A DNA stretch of 64,000 nt. It comes from Planctomonas sp. JC2975 (GTDB lineage: Bacteria > Actinomycetota > Actinomycetes > Actinomycetales > Microbacteriaceae). The notes under the pieces are model-generated. The model saw only the letters and a list, made by a program, of their open reading frames with translations. It was not told the origin of the DNA and did not search any database. Below are positions 35,937 through 45,163 of this stretch, piece by piece. Every line of letters begins with the position of its first letter. Position 1 is the stretch's first letter. The stretch is from positions 2,901,295 through 2,965,294 of the forward strand of contig NZ_JABEKS010000001.1 of assembly GCF_012985205.1 (NCBI RefSeq). The letters run 5' to 3'. A program made the position numbers and the translations under genes.

Positions 35937-36892
35937 CCTTCGCCCGTCTGGACCGCGCGACGGACCAAGTTTCCGAACAGCCCCTCTCCCGGCTGGACCC
36001 CCCGAGCGGTCGGCTTCGTCGCCGACCCCTCGGGGGTCCCCGCTGGGTAGGGTGGGCGTTCGTCCTTCCGGGACTGATCGGGCTGGCGGTTTTCATCGTC
36101 ATCCCTCAGATCGCCTCGCTCATCCTGGGATTCTCGAACTCGACCTTGCTTGGCGGCACGCAGTTCACCGGCGCCGCGAACTACGTCCGGCTGCTACACG
36201 ACCCGCAGTTCCTCAACAGCGTCGTCGTGACGGCAATCTTCGTCCTCGTCTATGTGCCGGCGAACATCGCGATCTCGATGGCAATGGCGATGTGGTTGAA
36301 GACACGCATCGCCGGCCGCAACTGGCTACGCGTGATCTTCCTGATCCCGGCACTGTCGCCGATGGTGGCGAACGCTGCGGTGTTCCGGCTGCTTTTCCAG
36401 AAAGACGGCGCCGTCAATCAGGCGCTGGCGGGCATCGGACTTGGCCCGATCCCATGGCTCAGCGACGGGAATTGGGCCCTGGTCGTCGTGATCGGGGTCT
36501 CGCTCTGGCAGTCGTTCGGCTACAACATGATTGTGCTCGGTGCGGGTCTCGACTCGATCAGCCCCGACGTGATCGCTGCGTCGCGGATCGATGGTGCTGG
36601 ACGCGTCCGCCGATTTGTATCGATCACCCTGCCGCTGGTCAGCCCTGCGCTGTTCTTCACAACGGTGCTGACTGTCATCGGTGCGTGGCAGACCTTCGCG
36701 CAGGCCTACGTGATCACGGGCGGGGGGCCTGGCAACAGCACGATGACGATCATGCTGTACCTCTATCAGACCGCGTTCACGAACAACGAGCTCGGGTACG
36801 CGTCGGCCATTGCCACGGTGCTGTTCCTGATTATCGCAATCTTCACGCTGTTCCAGCTCTGGGGACAGAGGAAGTGGGTTCACTATGACTGA
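35933..36892 (+). CDS. ABC sugar permease, MalF/UgpA type
   Basis: A 319-residue permease with six predicted membrane helices, the first near residues 40-62. The EAA-like loop reads ASRIDGAGRVRRFVSITLPLVSPALFF, the contact site for the ATPase. The ATG overlaps the binding-protein stop (ATGA). No ATPase gene follows, as is usual for actinobacterial CUT1 importers that share MsiK. Confidence 0.92.
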   Translation: MTFARLDRATDQVSEQPLSRLDPPSGRLRRRPLGGPRWVGWAFVLPGLIGLAVFIVIPQIASLILGFSNSTLLGGTQFTGAANYVRLLHDPQFLNSVVVTAIFVLVYVPANIAISMAMAMWLKTRIAGRNWLRVIFLIPALSPMVANAAVFRLLFQKDGAVNQALAGIGLGPIPWLSDGNWALVVVIGVSLWQSFGYNMIVLGAGLDSISPDVIAASRIDGAGRVRRFVSITLPLVSPALFFTTVLTVIGAWQTFAQAYVITGGGPGNSTMTIMLYLYQTAFTNNELGYASAIATVLFLIIAIFTLFQLWGQRKWVHYD

Positions 36893-37754
36893 GCATCAGC
36901 TCCCGGCTCCTGGATCGAGATGGCGCCGTCGTCTTAGGCCCATTGGGTTTGCTGCGAACACCACAGTCGCGTGGGTCTTCGCGCTGGTGTTCTCGTTCCC
37001 ACTGATCTGGACCGCCTTCACGGCGCTGAAACCAGCGAACGAGGTGTTCAGCGCACAAATCAGCTTCATCGGGTCGAAGGTACTGTGGTCCAACTTCGTT
37101 GACGCCTGGACTGAGGTCGACTTCGGGCGCCTGCTGATGAACAGCTTGATCGTGGCCGCCATCTCGACGATCCTCACGTTGATCGTCGCGACTCTCACCG
37201 CCTTCGCGTTCGCGCGACTGCGGTTCCCCGGAAGAGGAGCGATCTTCCTTCTGTTCGTGATCACACTGACGCTGCCAAGCGAGGTCGCCGTCGTGCCGCT
37301 GTTCCTCGGCTTCGACCAGGTCGGGCTCACGGACACCTGGATAGCCCTGATCTTGCCCGGGCTATTCGGCGCCTTCGGCGCGTTCTTGCTTCGTCAATTC
37401 ATGCTCCAGATCCCTGGGGAGCTGGAAGAGGCGGCACGGCTGGACGGCGCGTCCACCTGGCGCATCCTGATCAGCGTCATCGTCCCCCTCGTGCGGCCGG
37501 CCTTGTCGGTGCTTGCGATCTTCGCCTTCCTCGGCAGCTGGAACAGCTTTCTCTGGCCCTTGATCATCCTCAACAGCTCAGACAAGTGGACGATCCCCAT
37601 CGGCATCGCGGGATTCACCACACAGACCGGCACGCAATGGCAGCTGCTGATGGCGGCGTGCGTAATGACGATCGCCCCTGTCGTGGTCGTGGTCGCATTC
37701 GCACAAAGACAACTGGTGGCCGCAATCGGTGCGGGCGCCTTCGGCGGCCGCTGA
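36885..37754 (+). CDS. ABC sugar permease, MalG/UgpE type
   Basis: A 289-residue permease with six membrane helices and an EAA loop EEAARLDGASTWRILISVIVPLVRPAL. It overlaps the previous gene by eight bases, so the two subunits are made together. It ends 22 bases before the fucosidase start. It would form the membrane channel with the previous gene product. Confidence 0.92.
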   Translation: MTEHQLPAPGSRWRRRLRPIGFAANTTVAWVFALVFSFPLIWTAFTALKPANEVFSAQISFIGSKVLWSNFVDAWTEVDFGRLLMNSLIVAAISTILTLIVATLTAFAFARLRFPGRGAIFLLFVITLTLPSEVAVVPLFLGFDQVGLTDTWIALILPGLFGAFGAFLLRQFMLQIPGELEEAARLDGASTWRILISVIVPLVRPALSVLAIFAFLGSWNSFLWPLIILNSSDKWTIPIGIAGFTTQTGTQWQLLMAACVMTIAPVVVVVAFAQRQLVAAIGAGAFGGR

Positions 37755-37776
37755 GGCCCCGAACGGATGGAGACCC

Positions 37777-39327
37777 ATGACTCTCGAACCCCTTGACCCC
37801 TCGATCCTGCCGGCGCCCGTCGACGTATCGGACAACCGTCAGGCGCTCGCGATGGTGGACGCCGTCATCGCCGGCGGACCGTACGACGCAACCTGGGAGT
37901 CACTTTCCCGCTACCGGGCTCCGCAGTGGTATCGCGACGCCAAGTTTGGCATCTTCCTGCACTGGGGGGCATTCTCGGTCCCGGCCTTCGGCAACGAGTG
38001 GTATCCGCGCACGATGTACCGTCGTGGCACGCCTGCGTTCGATCATCATGTGGCGACGTACGGACCGCACGACCGCTTCGGTTACAAGGACTTCCTGCCG
38101 CACTTCCGCATGGAGCGCTACGACCCGCAGGACTGGGTTGCCCTGTTCAAACGTGCCGGGGCGCAGTTCGTGGTGCCGGTGGCCGAACACCACGACGGCT
38201 ATGCCATGTACGACTCCGCACGGTCCCGCTGGAAGGTGACGCAGGTCGGGCCGCACCGTGACGTGATGGGAGACCTCTTCGCCGCCGTCGACGAATCCTG
38301 GCTGATCGCCGGCGCGTCCACACACAGGGCAGAGCACTGGTTCTTCATGAACGGGGGCTCTGAGTTCAACTCCGACGTCCGCGATCCCGCCTACGCCGAT
38401 TTGTACGGCCCCGCGCTGCGCAAGGAGATGAACCCGACCGAACGGTTCCTCGAGGACTGGCTGTTGCGGACAGTCGAGATCATCGACTCCTACCGACCGC
38501 AGATCCTGTATTTCGATACGGGCATCGAAGAGCCGTCGTTCGAGCCCTACATCCGCCGCCTTGCTGCGTATTACTACAACAGGGCGGCGCAGTGGGGACG
38601 TCGGGTCGTCATCAACTACAAGTGGGAGTCGTTCGCGCCGGGATCCGCAGTGCTCGATATCGAGCGCGGCACGATGGGCGGTATCCGGACCGACGTCTGG
38701 CAGAACGACACGTCTGTGTCGCGGACCTCGTGGAGCTGGGTCGAAGGACACGACTACAAGAGTGCAGACGAGCTGATCCAAGAACTCGTCGACGTTGTCT
38801 CGAAGAACGGCAACCTGCTACTCAACGTCGGCCCGCGCCCCGACGGGACGATCCCCGACGAGGAGATCGCGCTGCTCGAGGCGGTCGGCAACTGGCTGGC
38901 CGTGCACGGCGAGGCGATCTATGGTTCCAGCCCATGGACCGTGTTCGGTGAGGGTCCGACTGCTCCGGCCGCAGGGTCATTCACCGACTCCACCGCGGAC
39001 GCCTACACAGCCGACGACATCCGCTTCACCACCATGACCGAAGTCGGGCACCGATACGTCTACGCGATCGGGCTCGTGCGTCCCGAGAACGGCCGGATGC
39101 GGATCCGCGCCTTCGGCACGGGCAGCCGTCTCATCGACCGCCCGATCATCGACGTCCGAGTGCTGGGCTCTGGCGAGCGTCCCGAGTGGACGCGCGGCAA
39201 CGAGCTGATGGAGGTCGTCCTGCCCGCATCCGAGACTGCGGGGCACGGCGGGGCAGTGGTGCGGATCGAGCTGGAGCCGGAGACCACGGGGACCCGGATC
39301 GACTTCTTTCACGGCCTGGGGATCTAG
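37777..39327 (+). CDS. Alpha-L-fucosidase, GH29
   Basis: A 516-residue enzyme. FGIFLHWGAFSVPAFGNEWY, VAEHHDGYAMYDS and LLLNVGPRPDGTIPDEE are GH29 signatures; ILYFDTGIEEP places the likely nucleophile at Asp 247. No signal peptide, so it acts inside the cell on imported fucosides. The catalytic TIM barrel (to about residue 385) is followed by a beta-sandwich domain. ATG 37777 has a GGAGA site six bases upstream; the 16-residue upstream extension overlaps the permease. It hydrolyses terminal alpha-fucose, giving L-fucose for the following dehydrogenases. Confidence 0.92.
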   Translation: MTLEPLDPSILPAPVDVSDNRQALAMVDAVIAGGPYDATWESLSRYRAPQWYRDAKFGIFLHWGAFSVPAFGNEWYPRTMYRRGTPAFDHHVATYGPHDRFGYKDFLPHFRMERYDPQDWVALFKRAGAQFVVPVAEHHDGYAMYDSARSRWKVTQVGPHRDVMGDLFAAVDESWLIAGASTHRAEHWFFMNGGSEFNSDVRDPAYADLYGPALRKEMNPTERFLEDWLLRTVEIIDSYRPQILYFDTGIEEPSFEPYIRRLAAYYYNRAAQWGRRVVINYKWESFAPGSAVLDIERGTMGGIRTDVWQNDTSVSRTSWSWVEGHDYKSADELIQELVDVVSKNGNLLLNVGPRPDGTIPDEEIALLEAVGNWLAVHGEAIYGSSPWTVFGEGPTAPAAGSFTDSTADAYTADDIRFTTMTEVGHRYVYAIGLVRPENGRMRIRAFGTGSRLIDRPIIDVRVLGSGERPEWTRGNELMEVVLPASETAGHGGAVVRIELEPETTGTRIDFFHGLGI

Positions 39328-39332
39328 CACCG

Positions 39333-40328
39333 ATGCGGGCCTTCGTGATGAATGGTCCCGGCCGCGGTTCGGTCCAGGACGTGCCTGATCCGCAGATCGG
39401 CGAGTACGACGCTGAGGTCGAGATGCTCTGGTGCGGTGTGTGCTCGAGCACTGACAAGATGCTGCGCACGGGCACGTTTCGTGGCGGGGTCTCCTACCCG
39501 AGCATCCTCGGCCATGAGTCGGTGGGTCGCGTGGTTGCCGTCGGGCCGACGGTGCGCAACCTGACGGTCGGCGATCTCGTCACGCGGCCTGCTGCGTACA
39601 GCGCCGGCGTGGCACCCCTCGCAATGCACTGGGGCGGATTCGCAGAGCGCGGGGTGGTTCATGACTTTCGCGCCGAGTCCGAGGACCGGGGGACCTCTAG
39701 GGGGACTGCACCCTGGGTGCGGCTCGAACCGGGCACCGACCCGGTTGCCGCTGCTCTCGCCATCAGCCTGAGCGAGACGTTCAGCGTCGCCTGCCGCGAA
39801 GACCTCCTCGGCGCCACAGTCGTGGTCGTCGGCACGGGCGTCGCCGGTCTCTCACTCATGCGATACGCCTCACTTCTCGGTGCCGCGCATGTCATCGGGG
39901 TGGGCCGTCGGGCGGAGAGGCTCGCCTTGGCGGCCTCGGCCGGAGCGACGGAGACACTGCTTGCGGATGACGCGCCTGTTGAGCTTGCGAGACGTCGTGA
40001 GGCCGATGTCGTGTTCGAGGCATCCGGTCAGGCGTCGATGGTCGGCGTCGAGTACGGCTGGCTCCGCCGGGGTGGTCGGCTGGTCGTCTACAGCGCCCCA
40101 GAGCGTACAGCCGAAGTGGATCTGATGGCTGCACCGCGCGATGTGACGCTCCGCGTCGCGTCCACCCAGGAGACAGCGGTCCTGCCGAACATTGTGCGAC
40201 TCGTGGAGTCGGGCTACCTCGCGATCGACGAGTTCGTCACGCTTCGTGTCGACCTTCCCGATATTGCCAATGCATTCGACGCGATCGGCCGCGGTGAGGT
40301 CGTCAAAGCGCTGGTTCGACTCGGCTGA
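39333..40328 (+). CDS. Zinc-type alcohol dehydrogenase family protein
   Basis: A 331-residue medium-chain dehydrogenase. The catalytic zinc Cys sits in WCGVCSSTD and the GHES box follows (SILGHESVGRVV). The structural four-Cys zinc cluster of many alcohol dehydrogenases is missing, as in several sugar dehydrogenases. The nucleotide site is VVVGTGVAGLSLM. It probably oxidises fucose or another polyol released from the substrate. It starts five bases after the fucosidase stop. Confidence 0.85.
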   Translation: MRAFVMNGPGRGSVQDVPDPQIGEYDAEVEMLWCGVCSSTDKMLRTGTFRGGVSYPSILGHESVGRVVAVGPTVRNLTVGDLVTRPAAYSAGVAPLAMHWGGFAERGVVHDFRAESEDRGTSRGTAPWVRLEPGTDPVAAALAISLSETFSVACREDLLGATVVVVGTGVAGLSLMRYASLLGAAHVIGVGRRAERLALAASAGATETLLADDAPVELARRREADVVFEASGQASMVGVEYGWLRRGGRLVVYSAPERTAEVDLMAAPRDVTLRVASTQETAVLPNIVRLVESGYLAIDEFVTLRVDLPDIANAFDAIGRGEVVKALVRLG

Positions 40329-40382
40329 GCCATCGGATGCTAGATCCATCCGCACTTCCCTATCGAAACGGAGAACTCATAC

Positions 40383-41429
40383 ATGACCACAATCGGCAAC
40401 GTGCCGACTCGTCGGCTGGCGAGCGGCGCCGCGATGCCGACCATCGGCGTGGGGACCTTCGGGTCCGATCACTATCCGGCCGGAGAGGTGTCAGCCGCAG
40501 TAGCAGGCGCGATCCGAGCTGGATACCGCCTCGTCGACTGTGCGTCGGTGTACGGCAACGAAGCCGAGATCGGTTCCGTGCTTCAGAACGCGATAGCGAA
40601 CGGTGTGCCTCGCGACGACCTATTCGTCATGTCGAAGGTGTGGAATGACGCGCACGATCCAGACGCCGCAGTGGCCTCGGTGCGCCGTTCTCTTCGTGAC
40701 CTGCGCCTCGACGTGCTTGACGCGGTGTTCGTGCATTGGCCGTTCCCGAACCACCATGCGCCGTTCGCCGACGCTGCAGACCGCGACCCCGCCGCCCGAC
40801 CCTACGTGCATGAGGAGTACATGGCACTCTGGCATGCATTGGAGGGACTCGTCGACGAGGGCGTCGTGCGGCACCTTGGCACCTCCAACGTCACCATCCC
40901 GAAGCTTGGTGCGATCCTCGCGGATGCGCGAATCCCACCGGCGCTGAACGAGATGGAGCTGCACCCGTGCTTCCAGCAGCCAGAGCTCTTCCGGTTCTGC
41001 CTCGACCACGGCATCCAACCGGTGGGTTATTCGCCTCTCGGCTCGCCGTCCCGGCCGGAGCGAGACCGCGTCGCCTCCGACGTCTCGGACATGGAGCATC
41101 CCGTCGTCGTGTCGATCGCCGAGGCGCACGGCGTGCACCCGGCACTGATCTGCCTGAAATGGGCCGTCCAACGCGGCCAAGTCCCCATCCCGTTCTCCGT
41201 CAAGGAGCCGCAATACACTGCCAATCTGCGGGCCGTCATCGAAGACCCTCTCACACCAGCCGAACTCGAGGAACTCCGAGCAGCCGAGCGGAACAACCGC
41301 CTCATCAAGGGACAGGTCTTCCTGTGGCCCGGCGCGGACACCTGGCTCGACCTGTGGGATGTTGACGGGACAATCCCGGGCTGGGACGGTTACACCGCCA
41401 ACCGCGCGGCAGAGGGGGTGAACGCGTGA
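40383..41429 (+). CDS. Aldo/keto reductase family protein
   Basis: A 348-residue (beta/alpha)8 reductase with the full tetrad: Asp 52 and Tyr 57 (DCASVYGNE), Lys 85 (MSKVWN) and His 118 (VFVHWPFPN). NADP-binding IPFSVKEP lies in the C-terminal half. It could oxidise L-fucose at C1 in reverse or reduce an aldehyde such as lactaldehyde. The stop overlaps the mutarotase start. Its 54-base leader has a GAAACGGAG-like ribosome site. Confidence 0.88.
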   Translation: MTTIGNVPTRRLASGAAMPTIGVGTFGSDHYPAGEVSAAVAGAIRAGYRLVDCASVYGNEAEIGSVLQNAIANGVPRDDLFVMSKVWNDAHDPDAAVASVRRSLRDLRLDVLDAVFVHWPFPNHHAPFADAADRDPAARPYVHEEYMALWHALEGLVDEGVVRHLGTSNVTIPKLGAILADARIPPALNEMELHPCFQQPELFRFCLDHGIQPVGYSPLGSPSRPERDRVASDVSDMEHPVVVSIAEAHGVHPALICLKWAVQRGQVPIPFSVKEPQYTANLRAVIEDPLTPAELEELRAAERNNRLIKGQVFLWPGADTWLDLWDVDGTIPGWDGYTANRAAEGVNA

Positions 41430-41839
41430 TCACCGGTCCGCTTGTTCACCCGCCACTGCTGGAGGCGCTTGCGTCATCAGGCCACGGCTCGGGGGTACTC
41501 ATCGCCGACGGCAACTATCCTTACCTGACCGCAACGGGCTCCGGTGTTCGTCTCGTTCACCTCAACCTGCGGCCAGGGTTGCTCGACGTGACCACGGTGC
41601 TCGACGCCGTGCTCACCACCGTCAACGTGGAGTCCGCCACCGTCATGCAGACACCGCCGGAGGTGTCAGCTCCCGCTCAAGAGGAGTACGCGAGACGGCT
41701 CGGCGCCGGCGTCCCCATCGAACGCGTCGATCGCTTCGACTTCTACGATCGAGTGCGCTCACCCGACGTTGGACTGGTCATCGCGACGGGGGACGAGCGC
41801 CTATACGGCAATCTGCTGCTGACCATTGGTCTGCGCTGA
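41426..41839 (+). CDS. fucU: L-fucose mutarotase, RbsD/FucU family
   Basis: A 137-residue protein with the RbsD/FucU signature: LLEALASSGHGSGVLIADGNYP, giving His 20 and Asp 28, and DERLYGNLLLTIG at the C-terminus. It interconverts the alpha and beta anomers of L-fucose (or a related sugar), speeding supply to the dehydrogenases. GTG 41426 overlaps the stop of the reductase gene. It is the strongest marker that fucose is the sugar handled by this cluster. Confidence 0.88.
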   Translation: MITGPLVHPPLLEALASSGHGSGVLIADGNYPYLTATGSGVRLVHLNLRPGLLDVTTVLDAVLTTVNVESATVMQTPPEVSAPAQEEYARRLGAGVPIERVDRFDFYDRVRSPDVGLVIATGDERLYGNLLLTIGLR

Positions 41840-41851
41840 CGGTTCGTCGTC

Positions 41852-42847
41852 TCACTCGTCGAGGCGGGTAACGGAGGCGCCGGGGATGAGCTGCGGATCA
41901 AGGTACTCGATCCTCGGCACCGGGCGCTCGCCACGCGATTCGATGTGATCAGCGATCAGCTGGGCTGCGTGCTGGGCGATCTTTCGTGTCGGCTGCACGA
42001 TGACCGTCAACTTGGGAACGAGCGCCTGAGCGAGCTCGCGACTGTCGAATCCGACCACAGAAATGTCCCGACCAATGCGCAGACCTGAGTCGTTGACGGC
42101 GGTCACGGTGCCAAGGGTGAGTTCGTAATTCGCGGTGAAGATTGCCGTCGGCCGGGGGCGCAGGGCAAGAAGCTCGTGCGCCGCCTCGTATCCCGCCTCG
42201 ACAGTAAGCGGCACCAGGCGCTGCAGTGTCGGATCAACCGCTACCCCGTCACAAGCCAGTGCACGCTCGAACCCCTGCGTGCGTAGACGCATCGAGGAAA
42301 TCGCCGGCTCGCCGCCAACGAAGCCGATACGGCGATGGCCGTGGTCCAGGAGGTGCCGGGCACCAAGGGCACCGGCAGCGTCGTTGTCCAGGAAGACGCC
42401 GTCGGCGCGGATATCGTCGATGTACCAGTCGACCATCACGACTGGTACCTGCTCGGCGGCGGCGCGGAGCGCCGGCACATCGTGTGCTGAGGTGACAGTG
42501 ACGATCCCGTCGACCATGCGGCCCATGAGAAGGTCTACGGTCTCGTCCCGCGGGTCGGGACTCGCCGCCACTATGACGCTGATGCCGCGCGGCCGAAGCT
42601 CCTCCTCCACCCCGGCGATGATCGTCAGATGGAAGTCGTTGTCCAGTGCCGGCAGCAGCACCCCGACCGTCCGGGAGCGTCGTGAGCGCAGTGTTCGAGC
42701 GAACTCATTGGGGCGAAAGTCGAGCTCGCGTGCGGCTGACTCGATAGCCTCACGATTCGCCTCGAGCACGTTGCGTCCGTTGAAGTATTTCGAGATCGTG
42801 GCGAGCGAAAGTCCGGTTGCCCGCTGGATGTCCTTATAGGTCGCCAC
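41852..42847 (-). CDS. Second LacI-family regulator of the fucose cluster
   Basis: A 331-residue regulator with ATYKDIQRATGLSLATISKYF as its helix-turn-helix right at the N-terminus, hinge region FARTLRSRRSRTVGVLLPALD, and an effector core (SVVGFDSRELAQAL). GTG 42847 gives the normal length with GACGAGG upstream; an in-frame start at 42931 would add 28 non-typical residues. Convergent with the mutarotase gene. Confidence 0.85.
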   Translation of the reverse strand: MATYKDIQRATGLSLATISKYFNGRNVLEANREAIESAARELDFRPNEFARTLRSRRSRTVGVLLPALDNDFHLTIIAGVEEELRPRGISVIVAASPDPRDETVDLLMGRMVDGIVTVTSAHDVPALRAAAEQVPVVMVDWYIDDIRADGVFLDNDAAGALGARHLLDHGHRRIGFVGGEPAISSMRLRTQGFERALACDGVAVDPTLQRLVPLTVEAGYEAAHELLALRPRPTAIFTANYELTLGTVTAVNDSGLRIGRDISVVGFDSRELAQALVPKLTVIVQPTRKIAQHAAQLIADHIESRGERPVPRIEYLDPQLIPGASVTRLDE

Positions 42848-42894
42848 AGCCTCGTCTTTCTCATCATCCTGAGACCCGCAACCACGACGGCTAA

Positions 42895-43420
<526 letters not shown>

Positions 43421-43490
43421 GACGCGTGGCCCTGCCGAAGCTGTTTGCACCCCCCGCGGCCTCACACAAAGCACCGCATTGCGCCGTCAT

Positions 43491-43573
43491 TTGCGCAAGT
43501 TTGGGATATTGCGTCGCTCCATATCCCATGCAAGCATCGGACTGCGGGGCCATGTCCATAGCAATTTGCGCAA
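43491..43573. promoter_or_regulatory. Two TTGCGCAA sites before the propeller enzyme gene
   Basis: TTGCGCAA palindromes at 43491-43498 and 43566-43573, 75 bases apart, in the 160 bases before the Tat-exported enzyme gene. The same 8-mer occurs twice more between the sugar-binding protein and LacI genes at 46.5 kb. Confidence 0.65.
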
Positions 43574-43663
43574 AATAATCGGTCCTGCGGAACGTGCCTC
43601 GGATTTCCTCAGTGTCGACGGACGCGGGATCCTGCTGGCACTAACTCCAACGAGGGAGAAGAT

Positions 43664-45040
43664 ATGCAATTCAAGGACGAGTTCGCAGAGCAGCAAGCGA
43701 CCGGGTCGCAAGCCGGCAAAGCGCCCCGCATGACACGGAGGATGTTCATCGGCACAGGCGCAGCCGTCGTCGGGGGGCTTGCGCTGGGAGCGTCGGCGCC
43801 CGCGTACGCGTCGGCCGCCGGTCCAGGTGGGCCCAGCGGCTACAACGTGACGCCATTCGGCCCGGTGGTCGTCACGCCAAGCGACGTGACGGGTGCGTCA
43901 TACGCGCGAGCCGTGCAATTCGGCACCTCCAGGCCGGGTCAACCTCGCTCACTGCTCGCCACCTATCAGAGCTTCGGTGGCACCCCCTTCCCGCTCTACC
44001 GCAGCGACGACGGCGGCCACACCTGGGCCCAGCAGGGGAGCATCCTCGGCCCCCAGGCGCCCGCCGGGATCTATCTGCAGCCCTATCTGTACGAATTGCC
44101 ACGCGCTTTCGCGGGGCTTCCCAAGGGCGCCCTGCTCTTTGCGTGCAATTACTGGCCGTTCGACTTCTCGAAGCCGTTCCCGTTCGCAAGCACCAACATC
44201 CAGCTCTACGCGAGTACGGATGGCGGCGTCACCTGGCAATTGCTGAGCACTGTCGCCCAGGGCGGCCCGCCGGACACCACGAACGGTGCGACCCCGGTGT
44301 GGGAGCCGTTCCTGTTACTGAACAAGAACAACCTGATCTGCTACTACTCCGATCAACGGGATCCGAACTTCGGCCAGAAGCTCGCTCACCAGACCAGCAC
44401 CGACCTCCGCAACTGGGGACCCGTCGTGGATGACGCGACCGGAACCGCATACGCCGACCGACCCGGCATGACCTCGGTGGCGCGACTGAGGGGTGATCTA
44501 TGGATCATGACCTACGAGTTCGGAGCGCCGGATGACCCGGTGAACCCCGATCAGAACAATTACACGTACCACGTGCACTACCGCATCGCAAAGGATCCGG
44601 AGTCGTTCCGGTTCTCCGCCGACACCCCGCTCCTCGACCAGAGCGGGTACGCCCCGAACGCTGCTCCCATCGTGTCGTGGTCGGATTCGGGGGGCGCGAA
44701 CGGAACGATCGTCGTGACGGACAACGACGATCAGGACTTCTTCATCAATCGAGCTCTCGGCGATCCTGGGTCGTGGACTCGGTTGTCGTCGCCCATGCCG
44801 GCCGGGTACAGCCGATTCACCATCCCGCTGGATATGCCAGGGGGTCCGCGGAAGCCGGGCATGGTGTTCGTCATCACGGGGGCGCAGTACAACCAGGCCG
44901 GTGGGATGGAGGCCGGTGTCATCTCGCTCGACAACGCAGTACCGCATCCTGGCCCCGGGCCGCACGGCGCGGGCGCAGCTCGTGAAGACCGTCAGGCCTT
45001 CGTCGACCGTGCGGCCGCGTATGCACTCGCGCATCGATGA
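43664..45040 (+). CDS. Tat-exported sialidase-fold enzyme, GH93-like
   Basis: A 458-residue secreted protein. The signal has a twin-arginine motif (TRRMFIGTGAAVVGGLALG), so it is exported folded. BNR/Asp-box units SDDGGHTW and STDGGVTW mark a six-bladed beta-propeller. The length, gene context and lack of neuraminidase motifs suggest GH93 exo-arabinanase activity on plant arabinan, but a sialidase or other propeller hydrolase is possible. The C-terminal 35 residues are an unusual Pro/Gly/Ala linker with a final basic helix. The gene is preceded by TTGCGCAA sites. Confidence 0.7.
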   Translation: MQFKDEFAEQQATGSQAGKAPRMTRRMFIGTGAAVVGGLALGASAPAYASAAGPGGPSGYNVTPFGPVVVTPSDVTGASYARAVQFGTSRPGQPRSLLATYQSFGGTPFPLYRSDDGGHTWAQQGSILGPQAPAGIYLQPYLYELPRAFAGLPKGALLFACNYWPFDFSKPFPFASTNIQLYASTDGGVTWQLLSTVAQGGPPDTTNGATPVWEPFLLLNKNNLICYYSDQRDPNFGQKLAHQTSTDLRNWGPVVDDATGTAYADRPGMTSVARLRGDLWIMTYEFGAPDDPVNPDQNNYTYHVHYRIAKDPESFRFSADTPLLDQSGYAPNAAPIVSWSDSGGANGTIVVTDNDDQDFFINRALGDPGSWTRLSSPMPAGYSRFTIPLDMPGGPRKPGMVFVITGAQYNQAGGMEAGVISLDNAVPHPGPGPHGAGAAREDRQAFVDRAAAYALAHR

Positions 45041-45163
45041 GCGACCGGTCCGGAGGGTGAGCAACCCCGGATGATGCAGTGATGGGCCGTCGGATCAACC
45101 GGCGGCCCATCACTTCGTGCACCGGAGGAACCTGACCTTCCTCGTGCCACTCGTGTTCGGGTA
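45041..45163. other. Convergent gap
   Basis: Short gap between two convergent genes with GGGCCGTCGG and CCGGCGGCCCA arms (about 45085-45109), a probable shared terminator hairpin; nothing else seen. Confidence 0.4.
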
